A model generated the notes under the pieces. It was not told the DNA's origin, did not search any database, and was given only the letters and a program-made list of their open reading frames with translations. This document shows positions 1 through 14,699 of a DNA stretch of 64,000 bases, piece by piece (within the stretch, counting starts at the first letter, position 1; every line of letters starts with the position of its first letter). Source of the DNA: Albula goreensis (Eukaryota; Chordata; Actinopteri; Albuliformes; Albulidae). The stretch covers positions 4,894,641 through 4,958,640 of the forward strand of contig CM040763.1 of the NCBI GenBank assembly GCA_022829145.1. Direction: 5' to 3'. Both the position numbers and the translations under genes were made by a program.

Positions 1-17
1 CACACTCACTCACTCAA

Positions 18-51
<34 letters not shown>

Positions 52-110
52 GCACCCACTCACACACTCACTCACTCACTCACTCACTCACTCACACACT
101 CACACAGGTA
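1..110. repeat. CA / CACT microsatellite
   Basis: A run of CA dinucleotides followed by CACT tetranucleotide repeats (about 53-100). It continues off the left edge, so its full length is unknown. It lies in the presumed kdm4c intron downstream of the last visible exon. Confidence 0.9.
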
Positions 111-124
111 CAGACAGCAAAAGG

Positions 125-480
125 GGCAGGGTCACACAGGATGGGGGGAAAAGGGGGAGGGAGGGACAGCAAGGGAGAGAGAGAGATGGAGAAAGATAGA
201 AAAGGGGAGAAAAAGAGGGAAAGAGATGGAGACAGAGAGAGCGATAGGGAGAGGGGGAAAGAGAAAGAGATACAGAGAGAGAGATAGGGAGAGGGGGAAA
301 GAGAAGGAGAAGAGAAAAAAGAGATACAGAGAGAGAGAGAGAGATATAGGGAGAGGGGGAAGAGAAAGAGAGAGAGATATAGAGAGAGAGATAGGGAGAG
401 GGGGAAAGAGAAAGAGGGACAGTAACGAGGGAGAAACAGAGAAAGATAGAGGGAGGAGAGAGAGAGTGGAGTGAGAAAGA
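125..480. repeat. purine-rich GA tract
   Basis: About 350 bp of almost pure purine on the plus strand (GAGA, GGGGAAAG and AGATAGGGAGAGG blocks), imperfectly periodic. Long open frames on both strands here are low-complexity artefacts. Such strand-asymmetric tracts can form triplex DNA, which is inference here. Confidence 0.85.
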
Positions 481-2039
481 AGGAGGGAGATGGGGAAGCT
501 GAGAAGAAGGAGGATGTCGGACACGGACGATGGTTTTGTCTGCGAGTCATCCGGCCTCGCCTCTGTATCACATCAAAAAGCCTTTGTGCGCGCTCGCCGT
601 TCGCCTTCACAACATCTCAAACGAGACAGGTGAACAAGACGGGTCCCTTTCATCAGCGCCGTAATGAAAGCCATTACTCCGGGCATTACCGCGGGAACGC
701 ACCCGTCCCCAAAGCCACACACAGCGAAAACGCAGACGCAGGGCGATGCGCTGAGCCATGCTGCTTGCCTGTCCCTCAGAAAGGAAAGGATTCTGGGTTT
801 GAGCGCAGAGCGCAGACCAGATTACCATTAAACCCACTCACAGCAGGCTGAACCAAAGCAACCAAACACCTCCAGTTATCACTAATATTATTAATAGTAG
901 TAGTAATACTAGTAGTGTTAATAATAATATTAATACCAAATACACCAAAGAACTTTAAAACAAAAATGGCTGAGCAGAAAGAGGTACGGTACAATACAAT
1001 AATGATAAATGTTTTCACGAGAGTGCCAAAAATGGCAGAAAGAAAAGGAGGAAAGTGAGCAGGGGAGCAGGAGGGGAAGCCAGCCATTTTCCCAGGCCAC
1101 AGGGCGGGGTGGAGCCCAGGCAGGAATCGATACTCTATCTGTGCATATCAGTAGTGAAAGCGCTGGTGCACTAATTACATATGATTAGCTAAATGGTCCG
1201 AGGTTGAGAGGGAACCGTGGCCATTATGGTGGAAATAAATAAATAATAGAGAGGAGATGGCTTGGATTGGACGCTGGGATTAGTAAAGCTGAGAGGCACT
1301 TATCTGCAGATAGAATTTATTTTGGTGTGACTAATATATTTAACCTGGATATGGATTCTTTGATAGTTCTGGGTGGATGCTCGCACCCGTCGCAGCGAGA
1401 AATTGGTGTGTTCCCGTGCCAAGGTGTAGGGGTGGGGAAAGCAGGGTCTCTGCTGCCCCCTGGAGGCCGCATGAGGGAAGCACGGTGCCCTGTCTTTGTG
1501 TAGGTACTGTGACCAGGTGTAACGCAAGCAGGAAATAAGAACCAAAAAAAAAAAAGATAAAAGTACAAAAAGGATATTCTAGTAATCCGCTTGCAAGCAG
1601 CAAAAATATCCACACAGGAAAGCACATGACGCTAACGAACCCTCTTTCCCTTGTGTCAGACTGCTGAAAAATGTTAAGGGATCTCAGGATTTTCACAACA
1701 AGGTACCAACAACCTTTTCTCTTGTTAACCCAATTACTCTTATCACTGCGAAAGTCAGAGTGATTCATGGTAGTCTTTGCCACCTGATAAGATAGTTCCA
1801 ACCAAAATCTAATAATAAGAAGTGCCCTCAATCTTGCTTTTGTTCCTGGGCTTCAGTATTAAACACGGGCTTAAGCTCACATCCAATCGCATTAATGCAG
1901 CTACAGCTTAGCGCAGGTTTATCTCCCACAAGGCCCTGGAAACCTGTTAAAGAGTATTCTGTTTTTTTTTTTTTTTTTCTTCATTCATCCAGATGTTTCA
2001 TATGGGGTGGGGGGGCAGGTGAGGGGGGTTCAGAAAGAA

Positions 2040-2330
2040 TTTGACGCTTATCTTTGACAGGATGTCAAGATCGGACGGGCTCCCCTCTGAATCACAACTC
2101 CTCAGCCAGTCTCGCCTTCTGTTCCTTCTGTTTGGCTTCTCGGACAGGATGAGGCAAGCGGCTCTCAACTCCTTTTTGTTTGTGGTCAGAAAACAATGAA
2201 AAGCTATGACAGCACAAGCAGCCGTCTGATGCTGTTTAGACAGCGTGAGGCGGCAAAAGCTGGTCAAGAAAGAGGAAGCTAATACGCCAATTAAAACAGT
2301 TTGAATCCAGTCTGGCACCCTTTCATTTTA
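2040..2330. other. candidate conserved non-coding element
   Basis: Non-repetitive, CpG-containing block in a kdm4c intron that stands out from AT-rich and low-complexity flanks. It has no coding potential that I recognise and no splice pair. Conservation is inferred from composition only. Confidence 0.2.
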
Positions 2331-3271
2331 CTTGACAATTTTACTACAAGGTAATGGCAGAAATCAAAAATAAACAACAAAATACTGAAAATATACATAC
2401 ATGTATAGTTACATAATTTATGTGCATTTTACATATATAAGAGTAATCGTTTTCAGTTCACAATCTACTCTGTAAATATTTTTTTGAAAGATAAATTCTG
2501 TTTAAACCAATTTTCATAAAATCAGAATAATAGTTTAATAAAATCTTAAAATGATGGGCTTTGTATGTACATTACATAAATGTGCACATATAAATATGTA
2601 TATTATATACTGATGGAGGTGTTTGTCACTGTGGCCTTAGTTGTGTTCCGGTTCAGCAGGTGAATGGGGGGAAGAATTCTGTCTCTCTGCAGGCTTTACT
2701 TTGGCTGTGAGGCTCACAGGAAGCTGCTGAAACTCAGACATGCCGGCTTCGGCGTTTGAAAGTTTGGCGCTCGCTGGAGTGAGGAGGATCTGCCGTGGCG
2801 CTGTGTATAATTACTCATGAGACGCTCTGCTAGGCAGCCCGACCCCTCTCTCCATTTCTCCCTTTGTCTGCACAGCTCATGGCCAATCTTGGCAGTCAGG
2901 TGCCGGAGATGTGGGATGTTCCATTTCAACATGGCGGGGGAGAGATTTGGGCTGCTCCATTTCAGCATGGTTGGGGTTTGGTGGAGGATTGTCCCTCACC
3001 CTACTACAAATGCCCCCCCTTAAAAACAGGCCCAGATTGTGGAGGTCGAGGCTGTTCCCTAAATGAGAGAGTTGTCGTCCATTTGTCGTCCAGACCACGT
3101 CTCACACTGACACCAGTTCGGGCATTGTGGGAAATCGTTGTGCCCATAAATTACCCAGAGTCCCGAGTTACCACTTCATCGGTGGGGACCTTTCTCTGTC
3201 AAGTGTTTAGTCAGTTAATTAGCTGTGGGATTAGACCATCTGTTGACCAATGCCAAAATCATTCCCCTCTA

Positions 3272-3515
3272 AACACACGCACGCACACACACACACACAC
3301 ACACACGCCCACGCAGGCATGCACGCACGCACACATAAACTCAAACACACACACACACTCATACACACTCTCACTACTCTCACACACACACACAGGCATG
3401 CACGCACACACACATAAACACACACACACTCTTACACACACACACTCTTACACACACACTCTCACACACACTCTCACTCTCACACACACTCTCACTCTCT
3501 CACACACACACACAG
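3272..3515. repeat. compound CA / CACT / CTCACA microsatellite
   Basis: Long interrupted array of CA with CTCACA and GCACG interruptions, apparently two related sub-blocks sharing an 'aggcatgcacgcac' interruption. Open frames rich in His-Thr or Cys-Val over this interval are artefacts of the repeat. Confidence 0.9.
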
Positions 3516-3879
3516 GACATACACACTTTACAGGTAGAACAGATCCTCAACAAAGTACAGCTATTGGACATAGAAGATGCATTTTGGAGAAGATTATCAT
3601 TGACAGTAAAATACTCAACCAATACTCAATGCAAAAATGATTTCTCAGGTTTTATTTCATCATTACCATACCTTTGTGTAAAAACTTTTTTTTTTTTTAA
3701 ATCTTGAATCTAAGTTAGAGTTACTTTTGCCTTGAGGGTTGATTATACCAGTTACATTGTTAGCATACCTTATTAATGAATTTGGAAGTTTAATTTAGAA
3801 TTATCATCTTTAATACTTAATCATTTAAATTAGCTTAATATTTTCACACATCTGTGGCAATGGTATTCTGTTCTTTGTT

Positions 3880-4065
3880 CCCTTGGGTTGTGACTCAGGG
3901 AGGCAACCTGTTAAGAGGGGGTAATTAATAGCAGACTGGAGCTGGCTTACCGTGAATGTAATAAAATCCTATTTGCCTGACAAGACATTATTAGACAGTA
4001 GGAGATTATTAATGATTACAAGCCAGCGGCTCTAATCTGCAGGTCCAGACCCAACGGTGGGATGT
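3880..4065. other. candidate conserved non-coding element
   Basis: AT-balanced unique block with several homeodomain-type cores (TAATTA, ATTAATGATTA) and no repeats, about 0.4 kb left of a kdm4c JmjC exon within the intron. The look is that of vertebrate enhancer-like elements, but I have no alignment to support it. Confidence 0.25.
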
Positions 4066-4442
4066 CTGAGGGTTTGAGGCAGGTCACAAAATGACAGGAA
4101 AAAAAAAAAACACTTAGTTTAAATAATATACTTTCTAAAGGAATTCCATGTTTAATCCTATTTAACCCATTAACAGTTTCACGGAACAAATGTAAAGCTG
4201 CATTTTCATAAAGAGTTTATTCTCATGTCATGGGCAATGGCATCAGAACATTCTGGAACCATCCAAAATCCCTGTCGGGTCACAAGCCTGCAGTCAGCAC
4301 GCTCGCCAACAGCAGTAACGAGACTTCTGCTTTATGATGAAAACATTACTGATGTGGATGCACTATGTCAGGCCAGAAATGAAAGCCAACAATCACCAAG
4401 GTGTACTTCTTTGACATGGAAAGGGCACAGTAAGGCAGCTCA

Positions 4443-7527
<3,085 letters not shown>

Positions 7528-8970
7528 CGCGGCTAACGGCTGCCCACGCCCCCTGCAACGACAGCAAGCTCAGTCTCCTCTATGACAAAGAGGCCATGCA
7601 CTGTGTGTGTGCAGGAAGTAGAAAGCTCCAGATTCAGAAAGCAAAAGCACTGTCATATATTCATTCTACCTGGGCACTGAACCAGCTTGTTTCACTAATT
7701 AACTAATTTGCTTTCCTCAAGAGCTGTCCTAATTGGAATAAATGGTTAATGCATACATGGTACAAATAAACAGTTGTACTTTTACTTCCTGAAACTGGGT
7801 TTTCCACCACTAGTATATACGGTCATGAGGGACGCTAAATAAAACTAGCCACTTTAAATATAACAGTAGCAGCCTTGTTGCACTCCACTTTGTGAAATTA
7901 ACATGACATAGTTTTGAACTGCAGGTGGCAGCAACTAACTCAGTTTAAAAGGCTTCACTCTGACTGCTGCAGCCTGAGTTTGAACCACTAAAATAGAGTC
8001 AAATGTTTTACATTACAATACATTAAAGGCTCTTATCCAGTGTTGTTTCAAAGTGGCCACTAGGTGTCAGCCAAGTATTAAAAATTAGTTCAACACCCAC
8101 TGCAGGGGCTCAGCATAGCGTTTCTGTTAACACTGATGTGATTTCACAATTAAAATCCTGCCAGAAAAATCCACCATTCCTGCCAGGACACCCGGGCCCC
8201 ATGAGAACACATGACAGCAGGCCCCCCAGCATTGTGATGTCACTGATAAACATTTTGGGGACCCCTGTCCAGCCAGGGGCCTCAATAAATATCCGATAAT
8301 TACAAAGCAAAGGTCGCGAAGATGACTTCAGGCATGTTAAGTACTGAAAGTCTTAATTATTTCCCGTCAAAAGAATGTAAGGGAAAGCCCTATATTAAAT
8401 CAATGGAGAAACACTCTTGGCACAGTGCCACGGAAACTCACAGTGACACAAACTTTTCTTCTAAAAACAGATTTAAAGTTTTCACACTTAAAATGCGAAA
8501 AAGAAGTTACTGGTGCTCTTCCTCCCATTATTTCTTCATTTCTTTTTTGTTTGTTTTTGTTTTTCAGAGTTTCTTCATTCACCTCTGATTTGGCCCAGAC
8601 ACTGAGTCAGCCATGGGGCTGGATGTCCGCACAGCGCCTGTCAGCTGCTCGCCTGCGCCATTTCCCTCAGCCTATACGCACAGCTTACTCATGAAGGCAC
8701 CACTCTGGCACAACCTCTCACAATTCCCTGCAATTACACTCAGTTTTCCCCCCTTCTGCCCCAACAAATGCTGTAGAAGTGTGCAGAATTCTCACTCAGA
8801 GTCTGAAAAAACCATCATTTATTTCTCCAAGGCATATCATGATAAGATTAGCATACATTTTCACTGCACTCAACCATTCATATCAAATTTGCCATATAGT
8901 GGCAAGAGACTGACTCTACATGCATCAGTTACTCCTCTCACTTCAGGGCTGAAACCCAGTATGAGGGTTC

Positions 8971-9635
8971 TGAACGTGGAGCGTGAGCGGGCTGAGCTTT
9001 GTCAGTCCTCACTCACTCATGTACCTGCCACTCAGGAGACATTTCAGGCTCAGTCTCCACATGTCTGAACGTGGAGCGTGAGCGGGCTGGGCTTTGTCAG
9101 TCCTCACTCACTCATGTACCTGCCACTCAGGAGACATTTCAGGCTCACTCTCCACATGTCTGAACGTGGAGCATGAGCGGGCTGGGCTTTGTCAGTCCTC
9201 ACTCACTCATGTGCCTGCCACTCAGGAGACATTTCAGGCTCAGTCTCCACATGTCTGAACGTGGAGCGTGAGCGGGCTGGGCTCTGTCAGTCCTCACTCA
9301 CTCATGTACCTGCCACTCAGGAGACATTTCAGGCTCACTCTCCACATGTCTGAACGTGGAGCGTGAGCGGGCTGGGCTTTGTCAGTCCTCACTCACTCAT
9401 GTGCCTGCCACTCAGGAGACATTTCAGGCTCAGTCTCCACATGTCTGAACGTGGAGCATGAGCGGGCTGGGCTTTGTCAGTCCTCACTCACTCATGTGCC
9501 TGCCACTCAGGAGACATTTCAGGCTCAGTCTCCACATGTCTGAACGTGGAGCGTGAGCGGGCTGGGCTTTGTCAGTCCTCACTCACTCATGTGCCTGCCA
9601 CTCAGGAGACATTTCAGGCTCAGTCTCCACATGTG
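8971..9635. repeat. 95-bp minisatellite, 7 copies
   Basis: Seven head-to-tail copies begin with TGAACGTGGAGC at 8971, 9066, 9161, 9256, 9351, 9446 and 9541, an exact 95-bp spacing. Copies differ at few sites (gtacc/gtgcc, cagtc/cactc, gcgtg/gcatg). 95 is not a multiple of three, so open frames across it are not a repeat protein. It lies in the kdm4c 5' intron. Confidence 0.97.
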
Positions 9636-9780
9636 CCCTCAGTAACTGATAACTGAAGATTTGGCTTAAACATCTGCAGTCAGCAGCTTTCAGCTTTCGT
9701 TTACATAACCACAACTGCAGTTATTACCTTCAATCTATCTGTGCACATATGATATATATGTATATGAAAGTGTCTATACT

Positions 9781-10085
9781 ATCGGACTGGGCAATATGAT
9801 AGGAATATACATCACAATAATTATCTGGGATTTTTTTGATATTAATAAATATCAGGATATCAATACAAAAATACTTTTGAAATATTTTCAAGGGCAATTA
9901 TAGACATTTATTACAATACACAATGGATGAAGAATCCAATTAACTAGAAATTCAGCCATTTCAATTATGTTCAAATTAACGCTCCAGAATTAATTTTGAA
10001 AGGAAGACGGCATAAGTTTACTTGAGGACCTGTCTTTAGGTAGCAAAATCAATACCACTCTACAAAAAAATAACGATACGTGTAT
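9781..10085. mobile_element. possible MITE-like remnant
   Basis: Starts with a 'ggactgggcaatatgat' motif and continues with AT-rich 'gatatcaatac'-type sequence, resembling common fish non-autonomous DNA elements as I recall them. I cannot define clear terminal inverted repeats or target-site duplications, so both edges are uncertain. Confidence 0.3.
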
Positions 10086-11039
10086 GGGTTCTTACCCACC
10101 ATTTTGAAAGACATAATATCCACATGCTATTTCAACAATATGCACATTTTTAGCAAAATTACATGGCAATCTGTGTGATATTTTAATAAAACTTGCAAAC
10201 ATGAAAATGTATCTGTGTTGATACCCATGCATAAAACTCTATCTCTTCTGTGCCCAGAGAAACTGTAAGTCATTCTCTGGCTCTGGCACAGTTTGCCAAA
10301 ACTTTCAAAAAGATGTTGACACTGGATTTGTTTTAATACTCCGAACCTCAATGCTACATGGCTTCATAAATACAATCTTTATATCTAATATCCTTACAGA
10401 TATATATGGTTTTGGAGACATGATTCATTTATTTGGGCCTATATCAAATTTATTATCACCCTATATGCTTAAAGCACTAGAGTGCCACATCTAATTATTA
10501 TCATCATTAAGGAGCCAATCTGGTGCAAAGCCCCTAAAGGGTTAATCCTCACCATCCATGGGATGGACTCACATAAAACAATATGTGCGATGGCTCAGCA
10601 CAGCCACATCCATATTTAAACACAGAGCAGTGGTGTCCCTTGGTCTCTCCCAGGGGTAGGGGAGGATCATGGGAAGGGAAGCACAGTGAACAGTGGGGTG
10701 CAGTGAGTAACTGGACTGGTGACAGACACACGGAGATCACACAGGGAAGTGACAGCAGTGCCCTGAGGCCCTTCTGGCACTATGTTTCACACACTCAATC
10801 CCTGCTGACTTCATCTCTGCCCCAGCTACATCCAATATCAGCCCAAACAGCAGTCTATCATATTTTTATTTTTATTTATCACACCGCAGGGCACAATGGA
10901 AGCCTTCCACTCCATGTTCAGCACATCGCACTCAGGCAATTATCAGATTCTCATATCCAATGTAACCTAGGCAGCTTCCATTTTACATACGATCCAATTA
11001 TACCACTGGATATTCTCTGAAGCAGTTCATTTTTATTAA

Positions 11040-11122
11040 CTTGCGCAGGGAAAGGACAGCAGTACCCAAACTGACAATCAAACCTGCAACCTCTCAGTTA
11101 TGAGACCAGTTCCCCCAAACCT
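11040..11122 (-). mobile_element. tRNA-type SINE remnant
   Basis: The stretch with 'aatcaaacctgcaacctctc' followed by a 'gagaccagttccc' motif is the reverse complement of a tRNA-like B box (GGTTTGATT) and its flank, shared with copies near 31.6, 47.0 and 63.5 kb. Only the head end seems preserved. Confidence 0.4.
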
Positions 11123-13687
11123 TTAAATTACATAGCTTGCCTGACTAGAGACAGAAACATTGATCACTTCTTAGTAACCTTAATAATACATACAAAAAGC
11201 AAATCTGAAACAGCACTTGGAAAATTAATATTCCTTTACATATCTTCATATAAACTGGCTACACTTCATGTTTGTGGTGAATATGTTAATTAGGGCCAGG
11301 CTTAATAACTGCATGGCACTTCTCCGCTAATGTTATTTAGTTCCGATATTCTTCAGCCATACTTTTTCCTTTGATTATGAATCATGCACGACGTCATTGC
11401 ACAACTTTCAACTTTAAAGCCACTTTTCAGGACTAAAACATAAACAGACTTTAGAATAAGTCTGTTTAAAATTCTTTGAAATTACTACTTTGAAATCTTC
11501 TACTAATTTATATTAATTTTCCACACCGCAGTCAACTTTGAATGATAAGTACGATACAAAATTTAATCAAAAATGTAATGCCCAGCGTATAATTATAATA
11601 TGCACCCTACTGATGTCTTTATTGTTGGCTTATGACAAGCTTACTTTGTGTTCAAGGTGGGTAACTTCCAGGACAAGATTTTAATTGGGACAATGAATTG
11701 GTATAAAACCATTAACATTAACATGAAAAAATCTTTTAAAATCTTTTTAAAAACTGAGGACTCTTGTCAAAAACTAGCCTGCTGGCAACCTAAAGTACAT
11801 GCAAAGATTCTTTAAACAAACCTGATACACAGTTTCTATGTTCCTTCCACCCTCACACAGGTGACTGGAGTGCTAGGCTACATTACAGGGCAAGACATTA
11901 ATTGATCTAGTATTGCACTCAGTCATATCCCTCCCTACATTTTCAAAAGATGCATCAAATTATAAAGTGTAGGTTTAATGGTACAGGGAAAGAAATGTCA
12001 AGGTTAAAAATACAAAGCTATATTAATCTAAATCTTTGTTACAATCTTGTGCAAAAATGACCCTTCCAGTGAAGGTTTTTCTGAACTTCTAAGTCAATGG
12101 GAAAATGCTGTGGAAACAGGTGAGTTCCAGCTAAGTTGGAACAGACATCTGCAATCTCTGTCCTTTTATTTGCAGCAGAAATCATGCTTTGAATGTTACA
12201 CACTGATAAACTGTATACAAAATCTATGACATGTTTTCAAGAACCAACATATTCTGCATCACAGACAAAATTAGGTTTCAAATAGATTCCACATGAAATC
12301 AATCATAAATCATAAATCTACAGACCATCTGTAGTTTGCCAAATATGAACACTAGTTCTCATTTGTCCACACTTAACTTCACATGTGAACTCAAACTTTA
12401 TTAGACATACACCTAATGGCCATTTAGCCTCTGATATCTCATGGTCCTGCTTATGTTCAATGGTTAATAGGACTATAAGTCAAGTGACTGCAGCACAGTT
12501 CCTGTCCCAGAGGGAGGGAACAACAACAAAAACTGTAACACTGAAGTTTCAGGTCGAGTCAGAAAATTATACATGAGGATATAAATGATATGTCAGTTAT
12601 TCTGTGAAGGAACAGAGTCACAGAAAATGGCACTAAATAATCTCAGCACACAGACCCTTCCTGCTGGTTTTGTCCCCCACACAGTGATTCCCACACACTG
12701 AAAGCCTGTCTGCAGCCAGGAGCTGTGTTTCCATTGTTTAACATGACATTACAAAACCATTGTTCTAATTTATTTTGCTTTTAGGTTTGTTTGCCAGTTT
12801 CCTCATTATCATAACAGGTGCTAAAATGCATTATTATCTTTTGCAATGAAGGACCCATTTAAAATGTACCTGGCATCATCATGCCCTATCTGACACAACC
12901 TACAGGTGGTACATACACAATGGTAAAGGGGACTGGCTGCCTACATTATTTTCAAGACATAAACAATACATGACAAATTATTTAATATATGACCATTTCT
13001 GCTTTAAGGTGGAGAGCAGTAGATGAGGCAGAAGGTGGTTATACTTTTCTGTAAGTAATTATTACAAGACATATTATTTGGAAGAAATGCTACATATGAT
13101 GGATTGTCTCAGCAATTCAATATTTTGAAAAATAACACAATATTTTTATAATTTCTGAAACCAAGCTCATTAAACATTTACATCCATGTGATGTAAACCA
13201 GTAACTAGCCATCGTTTATTTCAGCATGGTTACTTCAGTCAAACTTGTCAGTTTTTGACATTTACAATTTTCCACGCTTTATGTTTCCATCAGTGGCCCC
13301 AAAAAGTTGCAATAGCATCAACTACAAACCAGCCCTTATGTTCTGGAAAAGAAGCCTGCTAGCGAATCACAAACTGATAGGAAAGAATTTCCCATTTCAT
13401 TATGTTTGCGTCTGGGCCCTGGGAGCAACATTAGTAAGTCATATAAAATTGTCAAATGACTCGAATTCGCAAACACAATGCAGCAGACAGGTGAGATTAA
13501 TTAAATATTCCCAAACACTGACACCCCAGCTAAGCAAGATACCTGTACTATGAACGCTTCTCGTACTCCTCTAAAAGCAGAACCCCTGTCACCACAGCGC
13601 TATAGGAGAGGAGGTGACGTTTCTCTACCTTATGCTTTCTCTGACGTACAGCGCCTACCCAATTACACACTGTTAGCTATCACTGGC

Positions 13688-14208
13688 TAACGTTACTATT
13701 TTTGTTGACAGCATTAAATCGCAAGTGTCAATGAAATTCGCCAGGGACACACGAAGTCGTATGCAAAATTCTGCACTTTCACGTTAACAAATCTAGAATT
13801 TTGCTTTGCATGTATGAGTTGATATGTTGTGAGCCCCTGATCGTTTGCATGCTAACTCGTCTATCGCTAGCTAGCTAACGTTATCTGTTGATGATGACAG
13901 AGACAGTAACGTTATCTCTGCTGTACGGTCTGCATAGAAAATCCACTTAATTCTGGCGATATGTCACTTTGGGCAGCTACTGCTGCTAGCTAAATAGCTG
14001 GCTTAAGTTAACGACTGCATCTACACTCAGAACAAGACCCCTCCACTATAAGCACACAGGCACACAAAAGCCACAAAATATGCCCAGACTTAGCGATTAC
14101 ACCAGCAAGTGTGAGAGAGCTAGCTAGACAGAATCCTACCCATCGCTGAATTAACGTTAACAAGTTATCTAACCATCACCAGCGAATTCTGTTCATTCGC
14201 TAACGTTA
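13688..14208. promoter_or_regulatory. cluster of five TAACGTTA palindromes
   Basis: The 8-bp palindrome TAACGTTA occurs at 13688, 13876, 13907, 14152 and 14201. It is interspersed with GCTAGCTAGC tracts (13864, 14119 and 14284 regions). By chance an 8-mer would be expected far less than once in 521 bp. The cluster adjoins the presumed first exon and promoter of kdm4c. No binding protein is assigned. Confidence 0.4.
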
Positions 14209-14390
14209 CATCAGGCCCGCCTATTCATGTCCATCTGAGAGTGAGTTGAAATTGCTGAGCCCTCGGGTTGGCATGAATCTGTGTAGCTAGCTAGCTAGGC
14301 AGGCTCCCATATTTAAAATGTCATCACAATAAAACGCGACACTAGCTAGATAGCTATATCGGTACAATTGTGCTTATAAGCTAGCTACCT

Positions 14391-14690
14391 TCACCTTTCG
14401 TGGTCGCAGTGACCACTCTCATCTATTGTCATTCTCGATACAACGTACTGCTGTACATGGCAAGTTATATTTATTCCTACCCGTCTGTAGTGTCGTTGTA
14501 TAAATGTATTGTTTTCTCTATCTGTAGTTAAAAGTCCTCCAGTTTCTGACAGCTTGGTTCTTTTCTCTCCTCCCACTTCGGAATGACCAACTGCACCCGA
14601 GAATAGAAACCCTGCGCCTGCCGCAGCATCGCTGACACGCCCTCTAGAGGCACCTGCTACCCAGTGCACCCAGCAAGTTCGGACTTGAAC
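14391..14690 (-). promoter_or_regulatory. kdm4c: probable kdm4c non-coding first exon and promoter
   Basis: On the minus strand a good donor (CGAAAG|GTGAAG, or GTGAAG|GTAGCT six bases on) lies at about 14391-14397. Upstream to about 14,690 the sequence is more GC-rich than its surroundings. This would supply the 5' UTR joined to the acceptor at 7553. The start site cannot be fixed, and a 92-codon frame in this block has no recognisable product. Confidence 0.35.
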
Positions 14691-14699
14691 GGGAAAGTT

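Larger units (their letters stand above)
7528..14396 (-). other. kdm4c 5' intron (between non-coding exon and first coding exon)
   Basis: A 3' splice site (..GTTGCAG) lies at 7560-7553 just upstream of the kdm4c ATG exon, leaving about 25 nt of 5' UTR in that exon. The first exon must therefore lie further right. The interval carries a 95-bp minisatellite, a MITE-like block, a SINE remnant and otherwise AT-rich unique DNA. I recognise no other coding exon on either strand. Confidence 0.55.

Noticed and set aside
92-610. Long Ser/Leu/Pro frames on the minus strand
   Set aside because: Translation of the polypurine tract in reverse; low complexity on every frame.
2864-3640. 258-codon plus-strand frame in the kdm4c intron
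   Set aside because: Its length comes from a CA/CACT microsatellite (His-Thr repeats); the rest is not a recognisable protein.
8613-9656. Open frames running into and over the 95-bp minisatellite
   Set aside because: The unit length is not divisible by three and the frames differ between copies, so no repeat protein is encoded.
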